DNA of 64,000 nucleotides, taken from Janthinobacterium violaceinigrum (lineage in GTDB: Bacteria > Pseudomonadota > Gammaproteobacteria > Burkholderiales > Burkholderiaceae_D). The position numbers and the translations under genes were made by a program. Below the pieces are notes generated by a model. That model saw only the letters and a program-made list of their open reading frames with translations. It had not been told where the DNA came from and did no database searches. The stretch is from assembly GCF_009208555.1 (NCBI RefSeq), contig NZ_WFLI01000003.1:186001-250000 (forward strand), read 5' to 3'. Shown piece by piece: positions 44,901 through 53,775 of the stretch (positions are counted from its first letter, which is position 1; each line of letters begins with the position of its first letter).

Positions 44901-45712
44901 GCGAGCAGGGCTTGAAGGCGACACCCATCATCGCGCTGACGGCCAGCGTGCTGGAACAGGACCGGCGTGCCGCGCAGACAGCCGGCATGAACGGCTTTGC
45001 CTCGAAACCGCTGGAAATGCACAAGCTGACGGCGGAAATCGCCCGCCTGCTCGATATCGCCGTGGCCATGCCGCCGCCGGCGGCCGGTTCGGCGGCGCGT
45101 GCCGCCGCCGGCCAGGTGGATTGGCAGCGCGGCATCGCCCTGTGGGGCGGCCGCGAAACCTTGCAGCGGGCTATCGCCCGTTTCGTGCAGGCCAATGGCG
45201 ATTGCGCCGCCATGCTGGCGGCCGAGATGGAGCGGGGCGGCAGCAGCGTGGCGGGCCACCTGCTGCACCGTATCAAGGGCGCGGCGGGCAATCTGTGCCT
45301 GGTGCAGGTGGAAAGCCTGCTGGGACGCATCGAGCAAGCCATCGCGCGTCAGCTGCCGGCGACCGAATTGCTGGTGCAGCTGGCGGCCGCCTTCATGGCG
45401 CTGGCAGCCGAGCTGGAAGCGGACATCGGGGCGCTGCCGGCATCGGCCGGTGCCGCGCCGGCCGCCAGCGCTCCCCTCGATGCGGCCGCCGCCGGTGCCT
45501 TGCTGCGGCAAGCCATCGCCAGCCTGGAAGGCGGGCAGCTCGACGATGCCTTGATGGCGCAGATCGCCGCCTTGCTGGCGCCGCACGGCCAGCAGCAGCG
45601 CCTGCAAACGCTGGCCAGCGCCATCGACGACTTTGAATTTGCGCGTGCCGCGGGCGTGCTGCGCCAGATGCTGGCGTGGCTGGAAGCGCCGGCGCCGGCC
45701 GACCTTTCCTGA
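41999..45712 (+). CDS. MHYT-PAS hybrid histidine kinase with receiver and HPt domain
   Basis: A 1237-residue inner-membrane sensor. The N-terminal MHYT domain has seven helices with three repeats of the motif: MHFIGM, MHYSGM and MHYTGM, thought to bind a metal and sense O2, CO or NO. Three PAS domains follow (about 268-380, 400-510 and 525-640). HisKA has H667 in SHEIRTPMN, then comes an HATPase (VHDTGIGIP, GTGLGTTIS). The receiver has D948 in IVLMDVQMPRMDG, and the HPt domain has H1090 in LLHRIKGAAGN. All phosphorelay residues are present. The HD-GYP regulator starts 20 bases downstream and is the likely output. Confidence 0.93.
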   Translation: MFSSIFTASTDTMPYIYGTHDVGLVLFSIGIAIFASFMALQIAGMARSSERGFQRQTAIITGAIALGGGIWSMHFIGMLAFDICTRVSFDPSLTLLSMLPGVAASWVALHLLARPRISWRQLVVGGVLVGLGIGSMHYSGMAAMQTSLTLHYQPWLFALSLLVAVVMAMLALWIRFGLHALRQRLSPLAALLVSSVVMGLAISGMHYTGMLAARFSGTPTVGDNTITVQASFVALAVALITVTLTVFVAAANGLLRYRQLLRHASASESRLRAIVDTAADGLITIDGQGKVRSFNPAAESLFGWREAEIVGRDASVLLQPADAAEYEGYLRDYLETGASRILDSGRELDGCHKDGAVLPMRVAIGKIDTPGQPLFVAFVTDMRSSRSMEQALKDSERQYRTLIRNIPGVSFHCSFAPEWKMIFISDAVFNLTGWMPQDFVDGRVRLFDLVHPDDRQRVNDTCVQAAGEKRDFENVYRLIHRDGRERWVRESSGPVLDNDGVVRWIDGVILDITESELRNAEYEGKVTAISRATAVAEFDLQGRILAVNENFLDLVGYRPDDVLGLHHSIFCEPGYVTSPDYIAFWQHLAQGEFNTGEYKRICKDGREVWIQASYNPIFNTDGKPFKVVKLATDVSERRAMQENLRAAKDRAELAAESKTSFLANMSHEIRTPMNAIIGFTEVLLGTALDSLQRRHLGTVRQSARSLLDLLNDILDTAKLEKGATELELVDFSLPDLVDHVAASLRITAHARDLVLHVDVDPGMGQFFLGDARRVQQVLTNLIGNAVKFTEVGHVRVAVGMQGEQVHIAVHDTGIGIPADRLDKIFAPFTQADSSMSRRFGGTGLGTTISLQLVELMGGTITVESTLGVGSVFHVLLPLAPGKAVARRSEQPVVALPPLRILAADDVPQNVELLLISLGAAGHQVIAASDGESAVREFGKGGFDIVLMDVQMPRMDGLEAARLIRVHEREQGLKATPIIALTASVLEQDRRAAQTAGMNGFASKPLEMHKLTAEIARLLDIAVAMPPPAAGSAARAAAGQVDWQRGIALWGGRETLQRAIARFVQANGDCAAMLAAEMERGGSSVAGHLLHRIKGAAGNLCLVQVESLLGRIEQAIARQLPATELLVQLAAAFMALAAELEADIGALPASAGAAPAASAPLDAAAAGALLRQAIASLEGGQLDDALMAQIAALLAPHGQQQRLQTLASAIDDFEFARAAGVLRQMLAWLEAPAPADLS

Positions 45713-45732
45713 TTCCTGATATTGGGCTGACG

Positions 45733-46728
45733 ATGACCTTACACGAAGACAAACCGATCCTGCTGCTGGTCGACGACGAAGCGACGAACCTGCAGGTGCT
45801 GCGCCAGATCCTGCAGGACGATTACCGCCTGCTGTACGCGAAGGATGGCGAGAAGGCGCTGGAGCTGGCGCAGAACAATCCCGTCGAACTGATCCTGCTC
45901 GACATCATGATGCCCGCCATGACGGGCTACGAAGTGTGCCGCCAGCTCAAGGCCATGCCGCTCACCGCTTCCATCCCCGTCATTTTTGTGACGGCCCTGT
46001 GCGACGTGAAGGACGAGGCGGACGGCTTTGACGCGGGCGCCGTCGACTACATCACGAAACCCGTCAGCCCGCCCATCGTGCGGGCCCGCGTGCGCACGCA
46101 TCTGTCGCTGGTCGACGCCGAGGAATTGCGCCGCTCGCGCCTGCAGGTGATCCAGACCCTGGGGCAGGCGGCCGAATACAAGGACAACGAGACGGGCATG
46201 CACGTCATCCGCATGAGCTATTACGCGCGCCAGCTGGCGCTGGCGGCCGGCTACAGCGCCGGCAGGGCGGAAGACCTGCTCAACGCGGCGCCCATGCACG
46301 ACGTGGGCAAGATCGGCATCCCCGACGCCATCCTGCAAAAGCCGGGCAAGCTCGATGCGGACGAATGGAAAGTCATGCGCAGCCACGCGGAAATCGGCGC
46401 GGCCATCATCGGCGAGCACGCGGGCGGCCTCTTGAAAATGGCGCGCACCATCGCCTTGACGCACCACGAAAAATGGGATGGCAGCGGCTATCCGCACGGT
46501 TTGAAAGGCGAGGAAATCCCCCACGAAGGCCGCATCGTCGCCATCGCCGACGTCTTCGACGCGCTCACCAGCGAACGCCCGTACAAGCCCGCCTGGACGG
46601 TGCCGGACGCGATCGCCACCATGCAGCGCGACAGCGGCACGCACTTCGACCCGGCCTTGCTGGCCTTGTTCATCGAGCAACTGCCGGCCATGCTGGAGAT
46701 CAAGGACCAGTGGCGCGAGCCGGCGTGA
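45733..46728 (+). CDS. HD-GYP response regulator, cyclic-di-GMP phosphodiesterase
   Basis: A 331-residue protein. The receiver domain has D57 in ELILLDIMMPAMTG. The HD-GYP domain has HD at 189-190 in APMHDVGKIGIPD, HH at 244-245, and GYP at 252-254 within WDGSGYPHGLKGEEIP, then IVAIADVFDALTSERPYK. The catalytic residues for c-di-GMP hydrolysis are intact. It pairs with the upstream hybrid kinase in the manner of RpfC/RpfG, so kinase signalling would lower cellular c-di-GMP. ATG 45733 directly precedes the receiver; an upstream start would overlap the kinase. Confidence 0.93.
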   Translation: MTLHEDKPILLLVDDEATNLQVLRQILQDDYRLLYAKDGEKALELAQNNPVELILLDIMMPAMTGYEVCRQLKAMPLTASIPVIFVTALCDVKDEADGFDAGAVDYITKPVSPPIVRARVRTHLSLVDAEELRRSRLQVIQTLGQAAEYKDNETGMHVIRMSYYARQLALAAGYSAGRAEDLLNAAPMHDVGKIGIPDAILQKPGKLDADEWKVMRSHAEIGAAIIGEHAGGLLKMARTIALTHHEKWDGSGYPHGLKGEEIPHEGRIVAIADVFDALTSERPYKPAWTVPDAIATMQRDSGTHFDPALLALFIEQLPAMLEIKDQWREPA

Positions 46729-46789
46729 ACTGGCTGCGCGTTGTCCTGTCCCGTATAGTGGCGCCTTGACCTTCACCCGGGGATTGCCC

Positions 46790-47605
46790 ATGGATTACCA
46801 GGACCGCCTTGCCAACTACCTTGAGCTATGGTCATTGCAGGCCGATGGCGCCCCCCTGCACACGCACGCGGCAAGTCTGCTGCCCGTGCTGCGGAGCGGC
46901 CAGCCGGCTATGCTGAAGCTGTCGACGGGCGACGACGAACGGCGCGCCGGCGTCGTGCTGCGCTGGTGGGATGGTGATGCCGCCGTGTGCGTGCTGGCCG
47001 CTTCCACGGATGGCGATGCGCTGCTGCTCGAATGGGCCAGGGGTACCCGTTCACTGGCCGCGCTGGCGCGCACGGGCGAGGAGGGCGATGCGGCGGCCAC
47101 CGCTATCCTGTGCGCCGTGGCGTCGCGGCTGCATGCGCCGCGGCCCATGGCGCCGCCACTTCCTTCCTTGTCCGGCTGCTTCGCCGCTCTGGGCGCCGCC
47201 GCCGCGCACGGCGGCGTATTTTCCGCATGCCAGGCCGTGGCGCGGGATTTGCTTGCGGCGCCGCAGGACAGCGTCGTGCTGCATGGCGACCTGCATCACG
47301 GTAACGTGCTCGATGGCGGTGCGCGCGGCTGGCTGGCCATAGACCCGAAAGGCTATATGGGCGAGCGGGGCTTTGACTTCGCCAATATCCTGTGCAACCC
47401 GGATGGCGCGCTGGCCATGGCGCCGGGCCGGCTGCAACGGCAGGTCGCGCTGATCGCCGATGCGGCGGGGCTGGAGCGTGTACGCCTGCTGGCATGGTGC
47501 GCCGCCTGGGCGGGCCTGTCGGCGGCCTGGCACCTCGAGGACGGCACGCCGCCGGAAACGGCGCTGGCAGTGGCCGCCATGGCGCTGGAAGCGCTGCAAG
47601 CCTGA
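46790..47605 (+). CDS. Aminoglycoside O-phosphotransferase family protein, APH(6)-like
   Basis: A 271-residue kinase-fold protein. VLHGDLHHGNVL is the catalytic loop, and WLAIDPKGYMGERGFDFANILCNP is the metal-binding DxK/DPKG segment seen in APH(6) streptomycin kinases. The N-terminal half has the expected five-strand pattern with a nucleotide-contact lysine (MLKLS). Chromosomal members in environmental bacteria are often of unknown substrate, so resistance should not be assumed. I chose ATG 46790, with GGGGA upstream. Convergent with the lipase-like gene. Confidence 0.8.
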   Translation: MDYQDRLANYLELWSLQADGAPLHTHAASLLPVLRSGQPAMLKLSTGDDERRAGVVLRWWDGDAAVCVLAASTDGDALLLEWARGTRSLAALARTGEEGDAAATAILCAVASRLHAPRPMAPPLPSLSGCFAALGAAAAHGGVFSACQAVARDLLAAPQDSVVLHGDLHHGNVLDGGARGWLAIDPKGYMGERGFDFANILCNPDGALAMAPGRLQRQVALIADAAGLERVRLLAWCAAWAGLSAAWHLEDGTPPETALAVAAMALEALQA

Positions 47606-47611
47606 TGCGGC

Positions 47612-49492
47612 TCAGGGCAGGCTGTCCGGCAGCCGCAAAATCCGCCGTATCTCCAGGATCGCCTGCGGGCTTTCCTGCACGCTGTGCCACGAAGGGATGA
47701 CTTTTTCCGACTGCGCGCCGTCGAGGTGGGCGCTGGCGTAGGGCACCACGCCGTCGCTCGATTCCGCCAGCGGCAGGTCCGGCGTGTCGTTGCCCATGAT
47801 GGAGTAATAGCGCACTTTCGGGCTGATGGGCAGGTCTGCCACCAGGCGCACGAACGGGTCCTTGTCGCTGAGATTATCGATGCTGTTGGGGATGCGCAGC
47901 GGTTCGCTGCTGCCCGTGTCGAGCTGCGCCAGGCTGCCGGCCGCGTCCGACAGCTGGTCGAGCATGGTGATGGGCAGCGTCACCAGGTTGGCGATCCAGC
48001 GCGCCACCTTGTGGTTGGCGAACGAGGTGCCGCGGTGGGGCGCGGCGATGAAGATGGCGCGGTTCACCTGCGGCATGGCCGTGAAATTCAGGTAGGGCGC
48101 CAGGCCGGCGCGTACTTTTTCCGCCTTCTTGCCCTTCAAATTGTATTCTTCCGTGATGGCGTCGAGCAGGGTGTTGCTGGCGTCGGACACCATCAGGCGC
48201 GCCAGCACGCCGCCCATGCTGTGGCCGATCAAGACCATGTCGTTCGCGGCGGCGGCCTTGGCCGACGGGTCGAACTGGGCCAGGGTGGCGGCAAGCGCCT
48301 GGCGGATGGCGGCATTGTTGGCCGCCAGCGGCGCATTGCTCGGATAATAGACCTGCCAGATCTGGTAGCGGCGGCGCAGCTGCTCGTCGCCCATCAGTTC
48401 ATTTGCCACGTTGATCCACGCTTCCGGGCTGCTGGCCAGGCCGTGCAGCATGACGATGGTGCGCTTGGCCGGGTCGTAGGGCTGCATCAGGTGCACCTGC
48501 GGGCGGGATATGCCGTCGGCGCGGCCGAACAGGGTGCGCAGCGCCTGCACGCCGAAGCCGGAGCGGGCCAGCCACAGGCCGTAGCCGGCCGTGAAATTGG
48601 CCGCCACGGGCAGTTCCTGGTCCGCCATGCGCGTCGATTCGCTGCGCGTCGGGTCGACCAGCATCACCAGCAGCTGCTGCGTGGCCAGCACTTCCTGCAG
48701 GCTGTTGCCGTCGAAGCGGATCAGCGCCGTGACGACGGGGAAGCGGGTTTCCTGGTAGGGCACGTACTCGCCTTTTTGCGCGCCGGGCTTGGGCATGACG
48801 GCCACCAGGTCGGCGCCGAAACCGTCGCGCCGGTACACATTGCGCAGGCCGGAAAACGACAGCGAGGTGGCCGGCAGCAATTCTTCGGGCAGGGTGCCGT
48901 CCTCGGGCAGGCGCAGGGCCGACAATTCGCTGTCGATCTGCCAGCCGGCGACGCGGATCACATGGCCGTCGGGGCGGTATTCGCCGCGGTGGCGGAACAG
49001 GTTGCCGACGGCCTTTTGCACGGCGTAGTTGTAGTAGTCGCGGATTTGCGTCTGGCGCTCCTCGAAGGCGCGCTGGCCCGGCGTGCGCGTCGTGTAGAAC
49101 AGGTAGGCATAGGCGTAGCGGGCCGATTCCAGCCAGGCGGCCAGCAGTTCGGCGCTGGCGTGGCCGCCTTGCTTTTCTTCTGCCAGCGCGCTTTCCAGCC
49201 ACAGTTCGGACAGGGTGGCCAGGCGCTGCTCGTCGCTGAGCAGCTCGGAGCGGGCCAGGTCGGCGCGGCAGCTGCCCGTATTGGCTTCGCAGGTGGCGAT
49301 GTCGCTGCCGATGATGCGCAGCACTTCGCTGGCGGCGGCACTCAATTTCCCCGTGGTGAGGATGTCGCCGCGCCGCTGCTGCAGGTAGTCGGCCGGCGAG
49401 ATCGCGCTGACGGTGACGGCGGCGCAGCCGCTCAGCAGCGCCGCGGCGCACACGAGGGCGCAGGCGCGCAGGCGCCGCATCAGCGTCGGCAT
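47612..49492 (-). CDS. Lipoprotein with alpha/beta hydrolase (lipase-like) domain
   Basis: A 626-residue lipoprotein. The lipobox LLSGC puts the acylated cysteine at about residue 23, so the protein sits in a membrane facing the periplasm. Residues about 40-330 are helical and unrecognised. The C-terminal hydrolase fold has IVMLHGLASSPEAW, the nucleophile elbow IGHSMGG, and a late DGVVPYASAHLDGA plus SWHSVQ, which may supply the Asp and His of the triad. Substrate unknown. It is transcribed with the DUF481 gene 13 bases away. Confidence 0.85.
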   Translation of the reverse strand: MPTLMRRLRACALVCAAALLSGCAAVTVSAISPADYLQQRRGDILTTGKLSAAASEVLRIIGSDIATCEANTGSCRADLARSELLSDEQRLATLSELWLESALAEEKQGGHASAELLAAWLESARYAYAYLFYTTRTPGQRAFEERQTQIRDYYNYAVQKAVGNLFRHRGEYRPDGHVIRVAGWQIDSELSALRLPEDGTLPEELLPATSLSFSGLRNVYRRDGFGADLVAVMPKPGAQKGEYVPYQETRFPVVTALIRFDGNSLQEVLATQQLLVMLVDPTRSESTRMADQELPVAANFTAGYGLWLARSGFGVQALRTLFGRADGISRPQVHLMQPYDPAKRTIVMLHGLASSPEAWINVANELMGDEQLRRRYQIWQVYYPSNAPLAANNAAIRQALAATLAQFDPSAKAAAANDMVLIGHSMGGVLARLMVSDASNTLLDAITEEYNLKGKKAEKVRAGLAPYLNFTAMPQVNRAIFIAAPHRGTSFANHKVARWIANLVTLPITMLDQLSDAAGSLAQLDTGSSEPLRIPNSIDNLSDKDPFVRLVADLPISPKVRYYSIMGNDTPDLPLAESSDGVVPYASAHLDGAQSEKVIPSWHSVQESPQAILEIRRILRLPDSLP

Positions 49493-49505
49493 GGTCGGGC
49501 GCGTC

Positions 49506-50276
49506 CTAGAACGAGTAGACCAGGGTCAGCGACGTTTGCGTATCCGTGTTCTTCTTGTCGTCCGGTACGCGCGTATCGTTGCGGGCGCTGAAGGCGGCCT
49601 TCATCTGCATGGTGCCGTTGATCTTGGTGCTGAGGGCCGTCTCGGCGATCGAGTGGGTGTTCGAGGTGCCCCGTTCCACGCTGACGGTCTGTGTGAACAT
49701 CGCCGACTGGCTGATCTTCCACTTCATGGCGGCCGCGCCGCGCACCGTCAGGCCGTGTTCCGATTCGCCCGTGTCGTTGGTGCCGCTGAAATAGCCAGGA
49801 CCGACTTCCACGTCGACGCTCTTGTCGCTCGACTGGTACCAGCGCGACCCATGACCGACGGCCAGGGTCGAGTACTTGGTGTAGGCGCCGAACTTGTCGT
49901 TCACGTGCGAGGCGAGCACGAACAGTTTTTCATGGTCGGCCATCAGCTTGTAGGCGGCCTTGGCGGAGGCGGAAAAACGCTCGGCCGAGCGTTCGCGGAT
50001 CTTCTGGCCGTCGTCGTTGGTCGTTTCGTCTTCCTTGAAGTAACCGCTGAAGATGTACTGGTTGCTCCAGTCATCGAGTTCCTGGCGCGCGTCGATCTTG
50101 CCCGTGACGGAAGTGCCCACCGTATTGCCCGAGGTGGTGATGGCACCCAGTTCGGCGGACGTGCTCCAGCTGCCGATGGGAATTTCATCGAACAGCATGC
50201 TTTGTTTGGTGTCTGCGGCGGCGGCGCTGCCGCAGGCGATGGCCAGCGCCAGTGCGAGAGAGTGGGTCGATTTCAT
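49506..50276 (-). CDS. DUF481 outer-membrane protein
   Basis: A 256-residue precursor with a signal peptide (CGSAAAADTK, cleavage near AAA). The mature part is almost all alternating amphipathic strands ending in TLVYSF, the C-terminal aromatic of outer-membrane beta barrels. The pattern AELGAITTSGNTVGTSVTGKIDARQ and the EKLFVLASHVNDKFG region match DUF481 (YdiY-like) proteins, whose function is unknown. ATG 50276 gives a proper signal peptide. It leads the minus-strand pair with the lipase-like lipoprotein and is divergent from a two-component system. Confidence 0.87.
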   Translation of the reverse strand: MKSTHSLALALAIACGSAAAADTKQSMLFDEIPIGSWSTSAELGAITTSGNTVGTSVTGKIDARQELDDWSNQYIFSGYFKEDETTNDDGQKIRERSAERFSASAKAAYKLMADHEKLFVLASHVNDKFGAYTKYSTLAVGHGSRWYQSSDKSVDVEVGPGYFSGTNDTGESEHGLTVRGAAAMKWKISQSAMFTQTVSVERGTSNTHSIAETALSTKINGTMQMKAAFSARNDTRVPDDKKNTDTQTSLTLVYSF

Positions 50277-50536
50277 GGCTGTATTTGTCTGTGGCGCGCG
50301 CCAGGCGCGCCTGCTGTTCGTTAGTGGCAGTGGTAGGCTATGCAGGCTGCGGCAAGCGGGGCGGCGCCATATAAATATGCGCGCAAACATGCGCGCGCGG
50401 GCGCGACCAAACATTGTCGAGGCTGTATTGTACCCGACCCTGCCATCGTTTGCCGCACGCGACGGGACTGGCAAGTGGCGCGCGCCTGGCGTATGCTGCG
50501 CATGTTTACTGTCCCGCTCTTTACAAGGAATTCCCC

Positions 50537-51223
50537 GTGCGCTGCCTGGTCATCGAAGACGAAGCCGAAACTTCCCGCTATATCTGTGCCGGCCTGCGCG
50601 AGGCGGGCCACGACGTGACCGCTTGCGACAACGGCATCGACGGCATGCGCCTGGCCTGCGGCGAAGACTGGGATGCGCTGGTGCTCGACCGCCTGCTGCC
50701 CGGCGAGATCGATGGCCTGGCCATCGTCGCGCGCCTGCGCGGCATGGGCCGCAACACGCCCGTGTTGGTGCTGTCGGCCCTGTCCAGCGTCGACGAGCGC
50801 GTGCGCGGCTTGCGCAGCGGCGGCGACGACTACCTGTCGAAACCGTTCGCCATCGCCGAACTGCTGGCGCGCATCGAGGCGCTGCTGCGGCGCGCCGCGC
50901 CCGTGCCCGAATCGACGCAGCTGCAGGTGGCCGACCTGGTGCTCGACATGCGCACCATGCGCGTGACGCGCGCCAACCGGCAAATCGCCCTGCAGCCGCG
51001 CGAATTCCGCCTGCTGGAATACCTGATGCGCCACCAGGGCCAGTCCGTCACGCGCGCCATGCTGCTCGAAGCCGTGTGGGACTACCATTTCGACCCGCAG
51101 ACGAACGTCATCGATGTGCAGGTGAGCCGCTTGCGCACCAAGGTCGACAAGGAATTTTCGCCGCCGCTGATCCACACGGTGCGCGGCGTCGGCTACACCC
51201 TGGGCGTGCTCGACGGTGCGTAA
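50537..51223 (+). CDS. OmpR/PhoB-family response regulator
   Basis: A 228-residue regulator. The receiver has D51 in DALVLDRLLPGEIDG and K100 in YLSKPFA, and the winged helix begins near residue 130 (QIALQPREFRLLEYLM) ending VRGVGYTLG. GTG 50537 follows AAGGAA by 6 bases; the upstream codons are antisense-like. It overlaps the kinase gene by 8 bases. The divergent DUF481/lipoprotein pair is a candidate target. Confidence 0.93.
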   Translation: MRCLVIEDEAETSRYICAGLREAGHDVTACDNGIDGMRLACGEDWDALVLDRLLPGEIDGLAIVARLRGMGRNTPVLVLSALSSVDERVRGLRSGGDDYLSKPFAIAELLARIEALLRRAAPVPESTQLQVADLVLDMRTMRVTRANRQIALQPREFRLLEYLMRHQGQSVTRAMLLEAVWDYHFDPQTNVIDVQVSRLRTKVDKEFSPPLIHTVRGVGYTLGVLDGA

Positions 51224-52568
51224 TTTGCACCGCTCGATCGCGGCCCGCCTGGCGCTCGGCTACGGCGTGCTGGTGGTCGTCTCGATCAGCATCGTCTGCG
51301 CCGTGTTCTATTTCGGCACCATCGGCGTGCTGGACCGCAGCGTGGACCGCAAGCTGGTCCTGCTGTCGGAACGCCTTGCCGCGCTGTACGAGCAGGGCGA
51401 TGCCAGCCGCACGACGGCGGAAATTGCCCATTTGCTCACGGACCGCACCGACAGCGACACGGAGATTTTCTTGCTGGTGGACGCCGATGGCCGCCGCGTG
51501 GCCGGCAACCTGTCGTCCTGGCCCGATGCGGGCAGCCCCGTGGGCCGGCTGCTGCACCGCGACGTCACGCGCGAAGGGCGCAGGGTGCCCGCGCGCATGC
51601 TGATCCGCGACCTGGCGGGCGGCGCGCGCCTGTTCGTGGGGCGCGACATGGAAGAGGGCAAGTCGATCCGCACCCTGGTGCTGCGCTCGCTGGCCTATGG
51701 CGGCGGGGTGGCCATCCTGCTCGTGGTGGCGGGCGCCTGGCTGTTCCGCCGCCAGCTCGAGGCGCGCATCGGGCAGATCCGGCGCACGGCGGGCGAAATC
51801 GAGGCGGGAGACCTGAGCCGGCGCATTCCCGTCTCCAGCGAGGATGAATTCGGCTTGCTGAGCCGCGATATCAACCGCATGCTCGACCGCATCGAGCACC
51901 TGATGGAAGGCGTGCGCCACGTGTCGAACGCCATTGCGCACGACTTGCGCACGCCGCTGGCGCGCATCCGCAACAAGCTCGACGGCGCCTTGCGCCAGCA
52001 GCAGAGCGTGGCGGGCTTTGAGGCTGCGTCGCAGGCGGCCATCGACGACATCGACGACCTGACGCGCGTGTTCGACAAGCTGCTGCAGATCGCGGCGGCC
52101 GAATCGGGCATGCGTCCCGAGAATTTCAATGACATCGACCTGCACCAGATCGGCGCCGACATCGTGGAAATGTACGAGGCCACGGCCGACGAGCAGGGCG
52201 TGCTGCTGGTGCAGATGTATGGCGAGGGCGTGCCGGCGCGCGGCGATCGCAACCTGCTGGGCAGCGCGCTGGCCAGCCTGGTCGACAACGCCATCAAGTA
52301 TGCGGGGCCGGGCGCCACGGTGGAAGTGTCGGCCGGCAGCGACGCGCAGGGCAGCTGGCTGGCCGTGCGCGACAACGGCCCCGGCGTGCCCAGCGAAGAA
52401 TTGCCGAAGCTGACGCAGCGCTTCTACCGCCTCGACAAGAGCCGCCATTTGCCCGGCAATGGCCTGGGCCTGTCCATCGTGGCGGCCATCGCAGCCCTGC
52501 ACGGGGGCAGCCTGGAAATCGAGGATGCGGCGCCGGGCTTGCGCCTGCGCCTGCGTCTGCTGCGCTAG
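51216..52568 (+). CDS. Membrane sensor histidine kinase
   Basis: A 450-residue kinase of classical layout: a transmembrane helix at about 11-35, a periplasmic domain of about 120 residues, a second helix near 155-175, a HAMP segment (RIGQIRRTAGEIEAGDLSRRIPV), HisKA with SNAIAHDLRTPLARIR, and an HATPase ending in NGLGLSIVAAIAALHGGSLEIED. It should phosphorylate the OmpR-type regulator, with which it overlaps. The periplasmic signal is unknown. Confidence 0.92.
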   Translation: MRNLHRSIAARLALGYGVLVVVSISIVCAVFYFGTIGVLDRSVDRKLVLLSERLAALYEQGDASRTTAEIAHLLTDRTDSDTEIFLLVDADGRRVAGNLSSWPDAGSPVGRLLHRDVTREGRRVPARMLIRDLAGGARLFVGRDMEEGKSIRTLVLRSLAYGGGVAILLVVAGAWLFRRQLEARIGQIRRTAGEIEAGDLSRRIPVSSEDEFGLLSRDINRMLDRIEHLMEGVRHVSNAIAHDLRTPLARIRNKLDGALRQQQSVAGFEAASQAAIDDIDDLTRVFDKLLQIAAAESGMRPENFNDIDLHQIGADIVEMYEATADEQGVLLVQMYGEGVPARGDRNLLGSALASLVDNAIKYAGPGATVEVSAGSDAQGSWLAVRDNGPGVPSEELPKLTQRFYRLDKSRHLPGNGLGLSIVAAIAALHGGSLEIEDAAPGLRLRLRLLR

Positions 52569-52760
52569 GCCGTCGGAGCCGGCAGCGGGCCGGTGTGGCA
52601 TATCGGCACATTACCAACTTGTAACCCCCTTCGTTTTCACCTCCCCCTATCATCCCCTCTACCCGGCGCAAAGCGGCTGCCAGCGTACAGCCGCCGGCCC
52701 CGGGCTGCCAGCGGCCGTCGCCGCGTCCCGTTCATCCAGACCCGTCGTAGAGCTGTTCGC

Positions 52761-53663
52761 ATGCATACTTTTACCGCCATCGGCGACAACGCCGCGCCGC
52801 AGCCGGCGCCACTGCGCCAGCATGGCCACCGCATCAAGGCTGCGCTGGGTGCGCTCGTCTTTCCCGTGCAGCGCGCGCGCTGGCAAGCCTTCATCGCCGG
52901 CACGCCGGGCCTGACGGCGCTGGCGCAAGCCCATCCCAGTCTGCTGTACAAGATCTACCGTCCCTACGCCAGCCGCCGCTTCGGCTGTGCGGCCCGCGTG
53001 GACCTGCTGTGCGGACATTACCGCTTCCTGTGGCAGGCAGGTGCCCGTGCGCTGGTGGACCACGTGGCGCGGCGCGCGCTGGTGCTGGCCGCCATCGAAG
53101 GCAAGGACGGCGCCACCTACCGCCTGCAGCTGACGGCCATCCACGACAGCCACCGCGAAGGGGAGCTGTGCCTGCGCCTGACGCGCGACGGCGTCTCGCT
53201 GTACCTGGCCAGCTTCCTGTTCCGGCCTCAGCCTGGCGGTAACGCCATCCAGCTGGGCGCCTTGCAGGGCTTGCGCTCGCAGGCGGGCGCGCAGGCCGTG
53301 AAAGAGGCCACGCGGGCGCTGCACGGCTGCCGGCCGAAAAACCTGATGGTGGCCGCCTTGCGCGACCTCGGCGATTTTTTCGGCTGCAGCCACCTGGACC
53401 TGGTCAGCAACGCCAACCGCATCGCGCTGAACTGGCGCCGGCGCCGCCACATCTCCTGCGATTACGACCTGGCGTGGCGGGAACTGCACGCGCTGCCCAC
53501 CAGCGACGGCAATTACCGCCTGCCATGCGGCCCTTGCCGGATGCCGGACCTGGAGCAGGTGCCGTCGAAAAAACGCGCGGACGCGCGTCGCCGCGGCGCC
53601 ATGCTGGTGCAGCTGGCGGCGGACATGCGCTGGCAAGTGGCGGCCCTGCTGCACGCGCAATGA
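52761..53663 (+). CDS. DUF535 family protein, VirK/YbjX-like
   Basis: A 300-residue protein without a signal peptide. Typical DUF535 stretches are [45 protein letters not shown], and GRRPKNLMV-like [20 protein letters not shown], with [25 protein letters not shown]. The family was linked to virulence and antimicrobial-peptide tolerance in Shigella and Salmonella (VirK, YbjX), but the biochemical role is unknown. It stands alone between the kinase and hemB. Confidence 0.85.
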   Translation: MHTFTAIGDNAAPQPAPLRQHGHRIKAALGALVFPVQRARWQAFIAGTPGLTALAQAHPSLLYKIYRPYASRRFGCAARVDLLCGHYRFLWQAGARALVDHVARRALVLAAIEGKDGATYRLQLTAIHDSHREGELCLRLTRDGVSLYLASFLFRPQPGGNAIQLGALQGLRSQAGAQAVKEATRALHGCRPKNLMVAALRDLGDFFGCSHLDLVSNANRIALNWRRRRHISCDYDLAWRELHALPTSDGNYRLPCGPCRMPDLEQVPSKKRADARRRGAMLVQLAADMRWQVAALLHAQ

Positions 53664-53775
53664 AGGCACCGGGCGGCATTTTTTGACCTGCGCGGCTTTT
53701 TTGCCGGGCAGCCCGGCGCAATCGGCGCGATCGGCGTATACTTGCGGGCGTTCTCAACCTGAAGCCAGTCATACC

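Noticed and set aside
41984..45607. 1207-codon open frame on the minus strand opposite the MHYT hybrid kinase
   Set aside because: The plus-strand frame encodes seven membrane helices, PAS, HisKA, HATPase, REC and HPt domains in order. The antisense frame is low-complexity H/R/Q/A-rich and shows no domain, as expected from GC-rich codon bias.
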